Shown here: positions 1 to 8,877 of the stretch, piece after piece
Layout: the number at the start of each line of letters is the position of its first letter
Numbering within the stretch: the first letter of the stretch is position 1
Source of the DNA: Planctomyces sp.
Lineage (GTDB): Bacteria > Planctomycetota > Planctomycetia > Planctomycetales > Planctomycetaceae
Assembly (NCBI GenBank): GCA_005778115.1
Contig: SXKJ01000405.1
Span: 1-38,735 of the forward strand
DNA: 38,735 nt
Direction of reading: 5' to 3'
Made by a program: the position numbers and the translations under genes
The notes under the pieces: generated by a model
What the model was told of the DNA's origin: nothing
Database searches by the model: none
The model's input: the letters and a program-made list of their open reading frames with translations, nothing else

Positions 1-1
1 A

Positions 2-352
2 CTGCAAAACTACATCGAGCGGGCCATCGTCCTGGCTCCCGGCGACACGTTGACCGCCGACCTGCTCCCGTCGCATGTGCGTGGTCTGGCTCAAGTCCGC
101 ATGGGCCGCCCGCAGGCCAGCGATTTGCAAAAGATGGCCACCGAACTCGTCTCCACCAGCATCGTGCAGGCCGGAGCCGACGCCGTTGATCTCCACGAAC
201 GAGCGGTCGCACTCGTCGAACGCGAAGTCATTCTGCAAGTACTGCGCTCCTGCCAAGGGACGCAGACCAAAACGGCCGAGCGACTCGGCATCAACCGCAA
301 CACGCTGCACAAGAAAATCAGCGACTACAAATTGGAGTCGGAGGCACGCTGA
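2..352 (+). CDS. C-terminus of an NtrC/Fis-family sigma54-dependent regulator (5' truncated by window)
   Basis: Frame open from the window start (LQNYIERAIVLAPGDTLTADLLP...), ending in Fis-type HTH QVLRSCQGTQTKTAERLGINRNTLHKKISDYKLE. Confidence 0.8.
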   Translation: MQNYIERAIVLAPGDTLTADLLPSHVRGLAQVRMGRPQASDLQKMATELVSTSIVQAGADAVDLHERAVALVEREVILQVLRSCQGTQTKTAERLGINRNTLHKKISDYKLESEAR

Positions 353-362
353 CCTCGCCTTT

Positions 363-442
363 AGGCGAGCGGGGCGGCGCCAGCCCCCCGGTGCATTCGA
401 ATTGGCCACAGAACCGGGGGGCTGTCGCCACCCCGCTCGCCT
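363..442. repeat. Dispersed palindromic element, family A (GGCGAGCGGGGCGGCGYCAGCCCCCCGGT...)
   Basis: Arms aggcgagcggggcggcgccagccccccggt / aaccggggggctgtcgccaccccgctcgcct; related copies at 36364 and 38704. Confidence 0.85.
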
Positions 443-463
443 GTTTCGTTCATAGGTGATGCG

Positions 464-1285
464 ATGCTGAACTCCTTGCTGATTGCTTCGGTGCTCTTCG
501 CGGCGGACGCCCCGTCCATTTCAGAATCCGTCACCGATGAGCAGGGCTTCCGCGTCCATCGCGTGACATCGGAGCTTCAACGTGGCGAAACGCTGATCCG
601 CGTGCTCTTGCCGGATCGCATGGAATCGGGCAGCAGTCTCAAAGTGCTCTACGTGCTGCCGGTCGAAGCCGGCACCGAGCGGCGCTACGGGGACGGTTTG
701 ATCGAGGCCAAGCGGTTGGATCTCGCGAACCGTCATCGGTTGATCTGCGTCGCGCCGACATTCTCGCATCTGCCGTGGTATGCCGATCACCCGACCGACA
801 AAGCCATCCAGCAAGAAAGCTACTTCGTCAAAGTGGTCGTCCCGGCTGTCGAGAAACGATATCCCGCGATGCCGGAACGGAACGGCCGATTGTTGGTCGG
901 TTTCAGCAAATCGGGATACGGTGCGTGGAGTCTGTTGCTACGACATTCGGCGACCTTCGCGAAAGCCGCGGCGTGGGACACTCCACTGATGCAGGCGGCT
1001 CCAAACCAGTTCGGTATGGGACCAATCTACGGCACTCCCGAAAACTTCGAGCACTATCGGCTCGACCGCTTGCTGCGCGACCGCGCTGCGGACGTTCGAT
1101 TGGAACGAGGGCGATTGATACATCTCGGTTATGGCAACTTCCGCGACCACCACCAGCGGGCTGAAACCCTACTCAACGAACTGCAAATTCCGCACGTCTA
1201 TACCGATGGCCCAAAACGCGAGCACACCTGGCAAAGCGGCTGGCTGGATGAGGCGGTGCGAGCGTTGTTGGCGACCAACGAGTAA
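464..1285 (+). CDS. Secreted alpha/beta-hydrolase / esterase-like protein
   Basis: ATG start, signal-peptide-like N-terminus (MLNSLLIASVLFAADA), LLVGFSKSGYGAWSLLLRH nucleophile-elbow-like motif. Confidence 0.6.
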   Translation: MLNSLLIASVLFAADAPSISESVTDEQGFRVHRVTSELQRGETLIRVLLPDRMESGSSLKVLYVLPVEAGTERRYGDGLIEAKRLDLANRHRLICVAPTFSHLPWYADHPTDKAIQQESYFVKVVVPAVEKRYPAMPERNGRLLVGFSKSGYGAWSLLLRHSATFAKAAAWDTPLMQAAPNQFGMGPIYGTPENFEHYRLDRLLRDRAADVRLERGRLIHLGYGNFRDHHQRAETLLNELQIPHVYTDGPKREHTWQSGWLDEAVRALLATNE

Positions 1286-1414
1286 CCGGTCTGGGGTTGC
1301 CTGACGAACGGAAAACCGGGGTAGAGGCATTTTGCGGCGATACCTAACATCCCGCCCCAGTTGTCCAGCGAGTAAGCCGATGGATCGGCCTCAACGCTGG
1401 GCGGGGTGACAAGG

Positions 1415-2713
1415 ATGTCTTCTCTCCACAGGACGATCATGCCGCGATCCAGATTCGGAAGGATGCCGATGCGAGGACTCGTGTGGACGGCCACGGTGGC
1501 CGTAGGTTTGTGTTGGCTGGCGAATGCCATCGCTCAAGAACAAGTCGCGGGCGACCAGAAACTGCGTCCCGCCGGAGAGCCGTTGCGAGTCAACAATGTG
1601 CCTCCCGACTTGATGAAGATCCTCAAAGACTGGGAGGTCTCGTCTTCCAAGATCAAAAAGCTGGAAGGTAAGCACCGTCGCTGGGAGTACGACTACGTCT
1701 TCAAAGTTTTGAAGCGGAACACAGGCGTGTTCTATTACGAGGCTCCCGACAAAGGACGCATTGATCTGGAGCCGGTTCCGAATCCCGATCCCCCCAAGGG
1801 GGTGAAGAACCCTCCGCCGCCGATGGAGAAAGACAAGAAGCATTGGCTGACCGGTAAGGAGATGGATTTCGAATTGTCTCCCGGTCCCGCCGAACGGTGG
1901 TACTGCACCGGCCAACTCATCACACAGGTTGATGATCAATCCAAGACGGCGACGCAGATGGTTATTCCGCCGCAGGCTCAGGGGGAACACATCTCCGATG
2001 GCCCGCTGCCGTTCTTGTTCGGAATGCCTGCGGCCAAGGCGATCCAACGGTACGACATGAAACTGATCAACGAAGACAAAAAGACCAACAAGGCTTGGAT
2101 CGAAGCGCGCCCGCGCTGGCAGACCGATCGGTCCAACTATCAGCTTGCGACGATCATCCTGGACTTGAAGACATTCCTACCCGATGCCGTTCGATTGATC
2201 GACCCGGCAGGGACCAAAGAGACCGCCTTCAAGTTCGGCGAACTGGAAGTCAATTCGAAGAGCATCACGAAGCTGTTCCGAGGCGACCCATTCAAGTTCA
2301 GCGACCGCAACTACAAGATCGTCACAAAGGCTCCGATTGACGAGCGGGCCGAGCAAGCGGATGGCGCTGGCCAAGACCGCAAAGTGACGCCTGCCTCAGC
2401 GACCAAACCGGCAACGAAATCCGTGGGCAATGGTTCTACCAAGCCGGCTTCGAATCCTGCTGGAACAAAAGCCGCGCCAAAAGCCGCCGCGACTCCGCGA
2501 GTCCCGTCGGTTGTTGGACTCGATGGCAAGAAGGCCAAAGAGATCCTCGTTCAACTTGGTTACGAGGTCGTTGGCGAATGGGGCTCAGAAGCGAATCGCG
2601 ACGAGGAAATCCGCCGAGTCGAACGCCAGGAACCGGATGCGAAAACAGCTCTCGCTCCCGGTGAGACAGTCACACTGTGGCTGTACAAGAAGCCGAGCGA
2701 CCCTGCGAAGTAG
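1415..2713 (+). CDS. TIGR03009-like secreted protein with C-terminal PASTA-like domain
   Basis: Signal peptide, WEYDYVFKVLKRNTGVFYYEAPDKGRIDLEP core, C-terminal VPSVVGLDGKKAKEILVQLGYEVVGEWG...PGETVTLWLYK; GTG 1406 is an alternative start. Confidence 0.65.
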   Translation: MSSLHRTIMPRSRFGRMPMRGLVWTATVAVGLCWLANAIAQEQVAGDQKLRPAGEPLRVNNVPPDLMKILKDWEVSSSKIKKLEGKHRRWEYDYVFKVLKRNTGVFYYEAPDKGRIDLEPVPNPDPPKGVKNPPPPMEKDKKHWLTGKEMDFELSPGPAERWYCTGQLITQVDDQSKTATQMVIPPQAQGEHISDGPLPFLFGMPAAKAIQRYDMKLINEDKKTNKAWIEARPRWQTDRSNYQLATIILDLKTFLPDAVRLIDPAGTKETAFKFGELEVNSKSITKLFRGDPFKFSDRNYKIVTKAPIDERAEQADGAGQDRKVTPASATKPATKSVGNGSTKPASNPAGTKAAPKAAATPRVPSVVGLDGKKAKEILVQLGYEVVGEWGSEANRDEEIRRVERQEPDAKTALAPGETVTLWLYKKPSDPAK

Positions 2714-2757
2714 CTCAGTTTCTTTGCGGTTCTGTTTGAACGGACGCGAAAGACTAA

Positions 2758-2855
2758 GGGGTCGGGTCTACGATTTTTCGGAATTGGCCGGTTACAGTCT
2801 GTTGGACACCACAACGGGGCATCGGCCAATTCCGAAAAATCGTAGACCCGACCCC
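2758..2855. repeat. 33-bp perfect inverted repeat (GGGGTCGGGTCTACGATTTTTCGGAATTGGCCG)
   Basis: 2758-2790 is the exact reverse complement of 2823-2855, with a 32-nt spacer. Confidence 0.95.
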
Positions 2856-2878
2856 GCTTTCTTTCTCGGAGCCCCGCC

Positions 2879-4276
2879 ATGCAACTCACGTTTTTCGGAG
2901 CCGCCGGCGAAGTCACTGGCAGCCAGCATCTGCTTGAAACGGATCAGCGGCGGATTCTGTTCGACTGCGGTTTCTTTCAAGGACACCGCGCGGAAGCTCG
3001 TGCGAAGAACGAACGCTTTCATTGCGAGCCGAAGAAGCTCGATGCGGTGATTCTCTCGCACGCGCACATCGACCACTGCGGCAACCTGCCGGGACTGTTC
3101 AAGGCGGGCTTTCGTGGTCCGGTCTTCTGCACCCCCGCGACGGCGGACATCGCCGAGATCATGCTGCTGGACAGCGCGAAGATTGCGGGCGAGGACGCCA
3201 AGTACCTGCGCGGCCGACTGCGGCCGGGGCATCCTTCGGTGGAACCGTTGTACGTCGAGCGTGACGTCCACGAGTTGTGCAAGCGGTTTGAGACGATCTC
3301 TTACGGCGAGTGGCATGAACTCGCGAAGGATTCCCGCTTGCGCTTTCACGAAGCGGGGCACATTCTCGGTTCGGCCATCACCGAATTGGAAATCACCGAT
3401 CAGGGTGAACTGAAGCGAGTCATCTTCACCGGCGACTTGGGGCGGCGCAGCCTGCCACTGCTGGGCGATCCGGTGCTGATCGACAACGGGTGCGACGTGC
3501 TGATCACCGAAGCAACCTACGGCAATCGCGTGCATCAACCGGCCGAGAATCTTAAAACGGAATTGCTCCGCATTTTGAAGGAGGCCTGCGCGATCGGAGG
3601 CAAAGTCGTGATCCCAGCGTTCAGCCTTGGCCGAACCCAGGTGCTGGTTTACTTCCTGAATGAGTTGTTCAATGAAGGCCGGCTCCCGCAAATTCCCATG
3701 TTTGTCGATAGCCCGTTGTCGCGCAAACTGACCCAGGTTCATCGCGACCATCAAGGTTCGCTCGATCCAGAAGCTCAGGAGCAGCGCGATTCCGATACCG
3801 ATCTGTTTGGCTTCCGCGGGCTGACTTACATCGCCACTCCGCAAGAAAGCCGCGCGCTCAACGACCGCAAAGGTCCGTTCTTAGTCATCTCCGCCAGCGG
3901 CATGTGCGAAAGCGGCCGAGTCGTTCATCATCTGCGGCACGCGGTCGGAAGCGAGAAGAACACCATCGTCATGATCGGCTATCAGGCGGAATACACGCTC
4001 GGCCGACGGCTGGTGGAGCGTCAGCCGCGAGTCCGCATCTTCGACCGCGAGATTGATCTGCGAGCGAAAGTCGAAGTCCTTAACGGACTCTCGGCCCACG
4101 CTGATGCCGAGGACTTCCAATGGTGGTTCGGCCATCTCGCAAAGCACGGCGGCATCGGCAAAGCCTTCATCGTGCATGGCGAAGCCCAGTCTGCTCAGGC
4201 GGTCGCCAAGCTGCTTCATGACCAGTGCAACGAAGATCCGGTGATCCCGCAGTTCAAGCAATCGTTTACGGTTTGA
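2879..4276 (+). CDS. MBL-fold metallo-hydrolase with RNA-specificity domain (CPSF73/Ysh1-like)
   Basis: SHAHIDHCGNLP metal motif, GAAGEVTGSQHLLE start, ISASGMCESGRVVHHLRH, GLSAHAD motif. Confidence 0.92.
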   Translation: MQLTFFGAAGEVTGSQHLLETDQRRILFDCGFFQGHRAEARAKNERFHCEPKKLDAVILSHAHIDHCGNLPGLFKAGFRGPVFCTPATADIAEIMLLDSAKIAGEDAKYLRGRLRPGHPSVEPLYVERDVHELCKRFETISYGEWHELAKDSRLRFHEAGHILGSAITELEITDQGELKRVIFTGDLGRRSLPLLGDPVLIDNGCDVLITEATYGNRVHQPAENLKTELLRILKEACAIGGKVVIPAFSLGRTQVLVYFLNELFNEGRLPQIPMFVDSPLSRKLTQVHRDHQGSLDPEAQEQRDSDTDLFGFRGLTYIATPQESRALNDRKGPFLVISASGMCESGRVVHHLRHAVGSEKNTIVMIGYQAEYTLGRRLVERQPRVRIFDREIDLRAKVEVLNGLSAHADAEDFQWWFGHLAKHGGIGKAFIVHGEAQSAQAVAKLLHDQCNEDPVIPQFKQSFTV

Positions 4277-4278
4277 TG

Positions 4279-4341
4279 GAGGGACTAGGGACTAGGGGCT
4301 AGGAAGCAGCTTCGTTCATATTTCCTAGCCCCCAGCCCCTC
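4279..4341. repeat. Imperfect inverted repeat (gggactagggactaggggctaggaa / ttcctagcccccagcccct)
   Basis: Complementary arms directly after the stop codon of the MBL gene. Confidence 0.7.
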
Positions 4342-4415
4342 TTCCGCCACGCCCGCTGTTTCTGACCTAGAGTGGATATGGACGATTTCCATTCCACCTG
4401 TGTCGGAACGGCAAC

Positions 4416-5540
4416 ATGCGGACCAGTTGGCTGCCTTACGTGTTGGCGGCGCTTTCGGCTTTGACTTGCCAGGCGGCCGAGAACGATTCGCTCATCGAAG
4501 TTCGCGACGGAAAAACCGTCACGACCGGCAAGTTGCTCGCCCAGGACAAAGAGCGGGCGGTGCTGCTCGACCGTGTGGGCGGACTACATGATTTGAAGTT
4601 GGACTCAGTCACGTTGAAGCCGACGACGAGCCGCTTTCAGTCGCTGCCGATGACGGAACTTCGCAATCAATTGTCTCGCGAGTTTGGCAAGGACTACGAG
4701 CTTGGAACCACGCGGCACTACGTTGTCGTCGCTCCCTCCGGCCGAGCCGCTGAATACGCGGCGGTCTTTGAAGAGCATTACACAACGCTGCAACGCTACT
4801 TCAAGACACGCAGCTTCACGCTGACCGATCCGCAATTCCCGATGATCGCACTTGTGTTCGCCACGCAGAAGCAGTTCATCGAATATGCGAATCGAGACGG
4901 TTCGAAAGTGATGGCCAACATGCAGGGGTACTACTCTCCGCGCACCAATCGCGTGGCGCTGTTCGAGACGGCCGGCAAGTCGGTCGCGGTCTCGGCGATT
5001 GATCCGCTCTCGGCGTCCCGGTCTCCCGTGTTCGGCGCGATCAAGACCGATTTGAAGGAGACGATGATTCATGAGGCGACGCATCAGGTGGCCTACAACA
5101 TCGGCCTGCACTCGCGAGTTGGCGAGACTCCGCGCTGGGTCGTGGAGGGCATGGCGACCGTCTTCGAGCCGGAAGCCATGCGTACGGTGACGGCTGGCAA
5201 CTTGCCCAAGCAACGGCTGAATTGGGAACGCCACCTCGTGTTTCAGAACTTTGTGCAGACCAAGCGCCGTCCGTCAAAGTCGCTGCGTTCATTCATCGAG
5301 TCGGAGGATTTGTACGAAACCTCGGTGCTCGACTTTTACGCGCAGTCGTGGGCGCTGACGTTCTTCCTGGTCGAGACTCGGCCGCGGAATTACTCGGCCT
5401 ATCTAAAACGCATCGCTGCTCGCGATCCGTTTGCCGAGTATCCGGCGAAAGAACGGCTCACCGATTTCAAAGAGACGATTCACGCCGACATCGATTGGCT
5501 CGATGTGCAATTCGTGAAGTACATCGACGGCATTAAGTAG
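4416..5540 (+). CDS. DUF1570-family putative metallopeptidase
   Basis: HExxH motif in ETMIHEATHQVAYNIGLHSR; signal peptide. Confidence 0.8.
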   Translation: MRTSWLPYVLAALSALTCQAAENDSLIEVRDGKTVTTGKLLAQDKERAVLLDRVGGLHDLKLDSVTLKPTTSRFQSLPMTELRNQLSREFGKDYELGTTRHYVVVAPSGRAAEYAAVFEEHYTTLQRYFKTRSFTLTDPQFPMIALVFATQKQFIEYANRDGSKVMANMQGYYSPRTNRVALFETAGKSVAVSAIDPLSASRSPVFGAIKTDLKETMIHEATHQVAYNIGLHSRVGETPRWVVEGMATVFEPEAMRTVTAGNLPKQRLNWERHLVFQNFVQTKRRPSKSLRSFIESEDLYETSVLDFYAQSWALTFFLVETRPRNYSAYLKRIAARDPFAEYPAKERLTDFKETIHADIDWLDVQFVKYIDGIK

Positions 5541-5618
5541 GTCAGGCTTTCCAACCTGACCTGAATGCTTCACCGAGCGTCGATGGCCAATTCGGGTCAG
5601 GCTGGAAAGTCTGACCTA
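5538..5618. repeat. Palindromic element family B (TAGGTCAGGCTTTCCAACCTGACC...), probable bidirectional terminator
   Basis: Arms taggtcaggctttccaacctgacc / gggtcaggctggaaagtctgaccta between convergent genes. Confidence 0.85.
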
Positions 5619-6833
5619 CGAGACTGGGCTATTCGAGAATCCGCCGGACCACTCGGCTCGCTTCTCTTTCGGGCGAGCGGATTCATAAGCGGGAATCTTG
5701 TACTCCGGCAGCATCGTGTCGATGCGGAGTTCGATGTTCGTCAGTTGCTCGCCTTGATCGCGCGTGACGAACGTGAAGGCGTAGCCTTTTTCATCCGACG
5801 ACAACCGGCCGGTGCGGCCGACGCGGTGGACGTAGTCGTCGCAGTACTCCGGAACGTCGTAGTTGATGATGTGCGAGATGCCGCTGATGTCGATGCCTCG
5901 GCCGACAACGTCGGTGGCGATCAACATGCGAACCTCACCGGCGCGGAAGGCTTTCATCACGCGATCGCGGTGCGTTTGAGGCAAGTCGCCGTGCAGGATC
6001 GCGACGTCCGGCAGCTTCCGCGCGAACTTCGCGTGCAATTTGTCGGCTCCCCGTTTTGTACGCAGGAAGACCAGCACTTGCTGCGGTCGCTGATCGAGCA
6101 ACAGCTTGGCCAGCGTCTCCATCTTTCGGTCTTCATCGACCGTCAGGTAATACTGCTCGACGGTTTTGACCGCGATGCCGTTCGTCGAGCAGTCCACTTT
6201 CTGCGGCGACTTCATGTAACGATTGGCCAACCGTTCGACCGGCTCGGGCAACGTGGCGGAGAGCAGCAAGGTTTGTCGCTCGGTCGGGCAGCGGCGCAGG
6301 ATCTTTTCGATGTCGGGACGGAAGCCGATGTCGAGCATCCGATCCGCCTCATCCAAGACTACGACTTTGAGCTGATCCAATCGGAGACAGCCTCGTTCGA
6401 TCAGGTCGATGATTCGGCCAGGAGTGCCAATCGCGACTTGCACGCCCTTTTCGAGTTCGTTGATCTGCGATCGGATCGGCCGGCCGCCGACGATGCAGAC
6501 GCTGCGGCACATGGAGGAATAGCTTAGCCGTTTGCATTCCGCAGCGATTTGTTCGCTGAGCTCGCGAGTCGGTGCGAGCACAAGGGCTTGGACGGCGCGG
6601 TTTTCGAAGTCGAGTCGTTCGAGCAGCGGCAGGACGAACGCGGCGGTCTTGCCGGTTCCGGTGTGGGCTTGTCCGATGCAATCGATGCCGGTCATCGCCA
6701 GGGGGATGAACCCGGCTTGAATCGGGCTGGGGTTTTCAAATTGAACGTTGCGGAGGGCGTTCAGCGTTGGTTCGCTCAAGCCAAGATCGGCGAACGAAAC
6801 CGAAGGGCTGGGGGCGGAAGTCGTCAAACTCAA
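5616..6833 (-). CDS. DEAD-box RNA helicase (RhlE-like)
   Basis: Q motif, AHTGTGKTAAFVLPLL, VLDEADRMLD, SATLP, HRVGRTGR. Confidence 0.95.
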   Translation of the reverse strand: MSLTTSAPSPSVSFADLGLSEPTLNALRNVQFENPSPIQAGFIPLAMTGIDCIGQAHTGTGKTAAFVLPLLERLDFENRAVQALVLAPTRELSEQIAAECKRLSYSSMCRSVCIVGGRPIRSQINELEKGVQVAIGTPGRIIDLIERGCLRLDQLKVVVLDEADRMLDIGFRPDIEKILRRCPTERQTLLLSATLPEPVERLANRYMKSPQKVDCSTNGIAVKTVEQYYLTVDEDRKMETLAKLLLDQRPQQVLVFLRTKRGADKLHAKFARKLPDVAILHGDLPQTHRDRVMKAFRAGEVRMLIATDVVGRGIDISGISHIINYDVPEYCDDYVHRVGRTGRLSSDEKGYAFTFVTRDQGEQLTNIELRIDTMLPEYKIPAYESARPKEKRAEWSGGFSNSPVS

Positions 6834-6931
6834 ACTCCTGAAATTGCTGTCTTTTGTTCGTGTCGGGCGAAGATAGCCACGTGGGCAGCAAGCGTCAATT
6901 TGCGGGTCGCACAGGCACGTCGGCAGTTGCT

Positions 6932-7039
6932 ATCGGGTCGGGAGACTTTTTCAGGTCGGAGGAATGATGATTGACAGTCTGATTCCGTTCGATGTTGAAC
7001 GGCCAGTTGCCGACCTGAAAAGGACTCCCGGCCCCGTCC
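6932..7039. repeat. Inverted repeat family C (GGGTCGGGAGNCTTTTTCAGGTCGG)
   Basis: Left gggtcgggagactttttcaggtcgg; right ccgacctgaaaaggactcccggcccc. Confidence 0.8.
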
Positions 7040-7151
7040 TATTCCGCCACGTCGTCAAGCCGATTGGATTCCGCAGGCGGTTCGACTATCACATTCGGGA
7101 ACGCTGGCTCCATTCACGCGAGCCGCGCGAACTACGAAGCGGAGATAACTT

Positions 7152-7820
7152 GTGAGCACAGCGCCGGCGGAGATCACGATCGAGTTGATGCGGCAGTCGC
7201 TGACGGCGGCGGTCGTGTCGGATGCGTTGGATGGATTGGGGCATCGGCGGCATACGCCAACGGTGCCCTTGCGGCCGCTGACGGTCAGCGACGGAGTGCT
7301 GGTGGGCCGATGTCGGACAACTTTGTGGGCCGATATGGCGCATCCCGATCCGAAGCCCTATGAACTGGAGTTGCGGGCGGTCGATGCGTGTCAGCCGGAC
7401 GACGTCTTGATCTGTGCGGCGAACGGCTCCAACCGATCGGGAATCTGGGGCGAATTGCTGAGTACGGCAGCAAGCAATCGGGGCTGCGTTGGAGCGATCG
7501 TGGATGGCATGGTTCGCGATGTTCGGCAAATGACGAAGATGGGTTTCGCCGTCTGGGCTCTGGGAACGAATCTGCTCGACAGCCTGCACCGGCAGCGGGT
7601 GATTGACGTGGATGTGCCCGTCGAAGTCGGCGGGATTGAGTTTCGTACGGGCGACTTGGTGATCGCGGATGTGGACGGCGTAGTCGTCGTGCCGCGCGAA
7701 TTGGAGACGGAAGCGATTCGCCGAGCTTGGGAAAAGGTGTACGCGGAGGATGTCACTCGCGATGCGATTCGCGGAGGAATGCTGGCCAGCGAGGCATACC
7801 GCAAGTACGGTGTGCTGTGA
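7152..7820 (+). CDS. RraA-family protein (HMG aldolase / RraA-like)
   Basis: GIWGELLSTAASNRGCVGAIVDGMVRDVRQM signature; GTG start. Confidence 0.88.
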   Translation: MSTAPAEITIELMRQSLTAAVVSDALDGLGHRRHTPTVPLRPLTVSDGVLVGRCRTTLWADMAHPDPKPYELELRAVDACQPDDVLICAANGSNRSGIWGELLSTAASNRGCVGAIVDGMVRDVRQMTKMGFAVWALGTNLLDSLHRQRVIDVDVPVEVGGIEFRTGDLVIADVDGVVVVPRELETEAIRRAWEKVYAEDVTRDAIRGGMLASEAYRKYGVL

Positions 7821-7863
7821 ATGAGCGGTTCGGGCTTAGTGGCTTGGGATTGGGGAACACAAC

Positions 7864-8676
7864 ATGGCGTGGCGAGTGGGATTTATCGGCGCGGGTCAGA
7901 TGGCGACGGCGTTGGCTCGTGGGTTGATCGCGGCGGGGTTCACCTCGTCCGATCTGATTGTGGCCAGTGATGTGGTCCCGGCGGCGCGTGAGCACTTTGT
8001 GCAACAAACGAAAGCCAGCACTGCCGGATCGAATGCGGAGGTTGTGGCTGCCTCGCAGATCGTGGTGTTGGCGGTCAAGCCGCAACAGATGAGCAGTGTG
8101 TTGGCGGAGTTGAAGGGGAAGGTCACCTCGCAGCATCTGGTGATTTCGATCGCGGCAGGAATTCTGTTGAAGACGCTGGTTGCTGGCTTGGGAGAACAGG
8201 CCCGATTGGTGCGCGTGATGCCGAACACGCCCTGCCTGGTGGGAGCCTTGGCCAGTGGCTTCGCGATTGGTGGCGCGGCGACGAAGGATGATGCGGTGCT
8301 CGTCGAGCAATTGTTGTCGGCGGTGGGAGTGGCGGTTTCGGTCGATGAAAAGTTGCTGGATGCGGTGACGGGGTTATCGGGGAGCGGACCGGCTTACGTG
8401 TATCAAATCATTGAAGCGTTGAGCGACGGCGGAGTGCGTGTCGGGTTGCCGCGCGCGGTGGCGACGAAGCTGGCGGCACAAACGTTGTTCGGCGCGGCGA
8501 AGATGGTGCTCGAAACGGGACAGCATCCGGGAGTTCTCAAGGATGCTGTGACCTCGCCCGGCGGGACCACGATTGCCGGCCTGCACGCGCTCGAACGGGG
8601 CGGACTGCGTGCGGCGTTGATGAACGCAGTCGAAGCGGCAACGATTCGATCGAAGGAATTGGGGCAGTCGTCGTAA
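7864..8676 (+). CDS. proC: Pyrroline-5-carboxylate reductase
   Basis: GFIGAGQMATALARGL Rossmann start, VRVMPNTPCLVG, LSGSGPAYVYQIIEALSDGGVRVGLPR, DAVTSPGGTTIAGLHALE. Confidence 0.95.
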   Translation: MAWRVGFIGAGQMATALARGLIAAGFTSSDLIVASDVVPAAREHFVQQTKASTAGSNAEVVAASQIVVLAVKPQQMSSVLAELKGKVTSQHLVISIAAGILLKTLVAGLGEQARLVRVMPNTPCLVGALASGFAIGGAATKDDAVLVEQLLSAVGVAVSVDEKLLDAVTGLSGSGPAYVYQIIEALSDGGVRVGLPRAVATKLAAQTLFGAAKMVLETGQHPGVLKDAVTSPGGTTIAGLHALERGGLRAALMNAVEAATIRSKELGQSS

Positions 8677-8685
8677 TAGGGGTCG

Positions 8686-8857
8686 CAGAAATCAGCCGCG
8701 CGGCGCTAGTGTCCTGAGTTGTTAATTCGTTGACAAACTTTGCCCGCGATTTGTCGGGATTTCGATGCGTTTTCAATGCAACGAACTTACAACTCAGGAC
8801 ACTAGCCCCGGTTATACGGCATGAACCGGGGCTAGCGCCGCGCGGCTAATTTTCGGA
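8686..8857. repeat. Palindromic element family D (GAAATCAGCCGCGCGGCGCTAGCCCCGGTT), carrying a nested insertion
   Basis: Outer arms cagaaatcagccgcgcggcgctag and ctagcgccgcgcggctaattttcgg; inner copy ccccggtt...aaccgggg. Confidence 0.9.
8709..8802. mobile_element. 94-bp MITE-like element with terminal inverted repeats GTGTCCTGAGTTGT, flanked by TA/CTAG
   Basis: gtgtcctgagttgttaattcgt ... acgaacttacaactcaggacac; CTAG on both sides (8706-8709 and 8802-8805). Confidence 0.75.
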
Positions 8858-8877
8858 GTGCGGATAAGGTGGCTCGG

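Noticed and set aside
2792-3844. 350-aa minus-strand ORF
   Set aside because: Antisense to the MBL-fold nuclease and running into the inverted repeat
5565-6527. 320-aa plus-strand ORF
   Set aside because: Antisense shadow of the DEAD-box helicase
6964-7155. Small plus-strand ORF
   Set aside because: Overlaps the family C inverted repeat and has no recognisable domain
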